Assembly: GCA_030038715.1 (NCBI GenBank)
Contig: JASHSO010000112.1
Location: 1 to 5,124 of the forward strand
Direction: 5' to 3'
DNA from: Streptosporangiaceae bacterium
GTDB lineage: Bacteria; Actinomycetota; Actinomycetes; Streptosporangiales; Streptosporangiaceae
Length of the DNA: 5,124 nt
Both the position numbers and the translations under genes were made by a program. Shown here piece after piece: positions 4,732 through 5,124 of this stretch. How positions within the stretch are numbered: position 1 is the stretch's first letter; the number at the start of each line of letters is the position of its first letter. The notes below the pieces were generated by a model. It was not told where the DNA came from and searched no databases. It saw only the letters and a program-made list of their open reading frames with translations.

Positions 4732-5124
4732 GCTTCACCTGCCAGCGCCGCCCGCAGAGTGGCCATGGCCCGCGCCGCGTGGCTCTTCACAGCGCCCCGG
4801 CTGATCTGCATCGTCTCGGCGATCTGTGCCTCGGACATGTCAGCGTAGAACCGCAGCACAACCACCTCACGCTGCCTGGCCGGCAGCGTCCGCAAGGCAG
4901 CAACCACCGCAGACTGCTCAAAGCGTGCGATCGCGCCGTACTCGGCGCTCGGAATGTCGGGCAGCAACTTGGGCGGGTTCCGGTCGGCCGCTGCCCGGCG
5001 TCGCAGTACCGATCGAGCGCGGTTGACCACCGACTGCCGGAGGTACGCCAGCGCCTTGTCCGTGTCTCGCAGGCCGGACCATGTCCGATGCATCGCGACG
5101 AAGGAGTCCTGCACCACTTCCTCC
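4728..5124 (-). CDS. ECF sigma factor, SigE family, N-terminus off the right edge
   Basis: The visible 131 residues cover most of an ECF sigma factor, which directs RNA polymerase to a small set of promoters. Region 2 begins at the edge with EEVVQDSFVAMHRTW, followed by KALAYLRQSVVNRARSVLRRR, the core- and -10-binding helices typical of the actinobacterial SigE family. After a short linker, region 4 reads LRTLPARQREVVVLRFYADMSEAQIAETMQIS, then RGAVKSHAARAM as the -35 recognition helix. The protein ends AALAGEA. Only about 30-45 N-terminal residues should be missing for a protein of the usual ~165-180 aa. GGAGGAAGTG at the extreme right looks like a ribosome binding site plus GTG, but it encodes the conserved Glu-Glu-Val of region 2 and is not a start. 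Its stop overlaps the next gene's start, so its partner is made in step with it. Confidence 0.93.
   Translation of the reverse strand, partial: EEVVQDSFVAMHRTWSGLRDTDKALAYLRQSVVNRARSVLRRRAAADRNPPKLLPDIPSAEYGAIARFEQSAVVAALRTLPARQREVVVLRFYADMSEAQIAETMQISRGAVKSHAARAMATLRAALAGEA

Noticed and set aside
5115..5124. GGAGGAAGTG read as ribosome binding site and start of the sigma factor
   Set aside because: The bases encode Glu-Glu-Val of conserved region 2; starting there would delete part of the RNA polymerase-binding domain, and the spacing to GTG is only 2 nt.

Overview
The window is very GC-rich, with strong G/C preference at third codon positions and SigE-family sigma factor logic. This points to a filamentous-type actinomycete (Streptosporangiales, Catenulisporales or Streptomyces-like). 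The exact genus cannot be fixed from the sequence. All three well-supported protein loci lie on the minus strand, and the one clear RNA gene is on the plus strand.

Layout from left to right. (1) 1-886, minus: the first 295 codons of an M20-family zinc metallo-hydrolase whose C-terminus lies beyond the left edge. (2) 1042-1129, plus: a complete tRNA-Leu (anticodon GAG) with an encoded CCA end, divergent from the peptidase. (3) 1107-1568: a scar of an integrative element. The last 32 nt spanning the 3' end of the tRNA gene and its flank recur at 1538-1568 with one base deleted. About 400 bp of decayed DNA lie between the copies, including a fragment resembling the C-terminal part of an AAA ATPase and some micro-ORFs. 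No integrase remains. (4) 1609-3174, minus: a secreted right-handed beta-helix protein of 505 aa with a good ribosome binding site, a strong hairpin terminator and eleven helix coils of 26-32 aa. Its first ~28 residues look like the start of a hemerythrin-type protein rather than an ordinary signal peptide. (5) 3175-3822: about 650 bp with no convincing gene, but with an 18-bp perfect palindrome, a 9-bp-stem hairpin and a weak coding-like stretch. (6) 3823-5124, minus: a translationally coupled pair, an ECF sigma factor of the SigE family (5' end off the right edge) followed by a single-pass membrane protein with a long Ser-Pro stalk, probably its cognate regulator.

The sigma factor and stalk protein almost certainly form one operon: the stop and start codons overlap, and the membrane protein has a cytoplasmic domain, one membrane span and a cell-wall-spanning tail. 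Nothing in the sequence shows that this pair controls the beta-helix gene, although both concern the cell surface. The peptidase and tRNA are likely chromosomal backbone, while the stretch from 1107 to about 3800 has the character of an accessory insertion hotspot next to a tRNA gene. I see no convincing new defence or biosynthetic system. The best leads are the tRNA-Leu att scar, the chimeric N-terminus of the beta-helix protein and the 18-bp palindrome.
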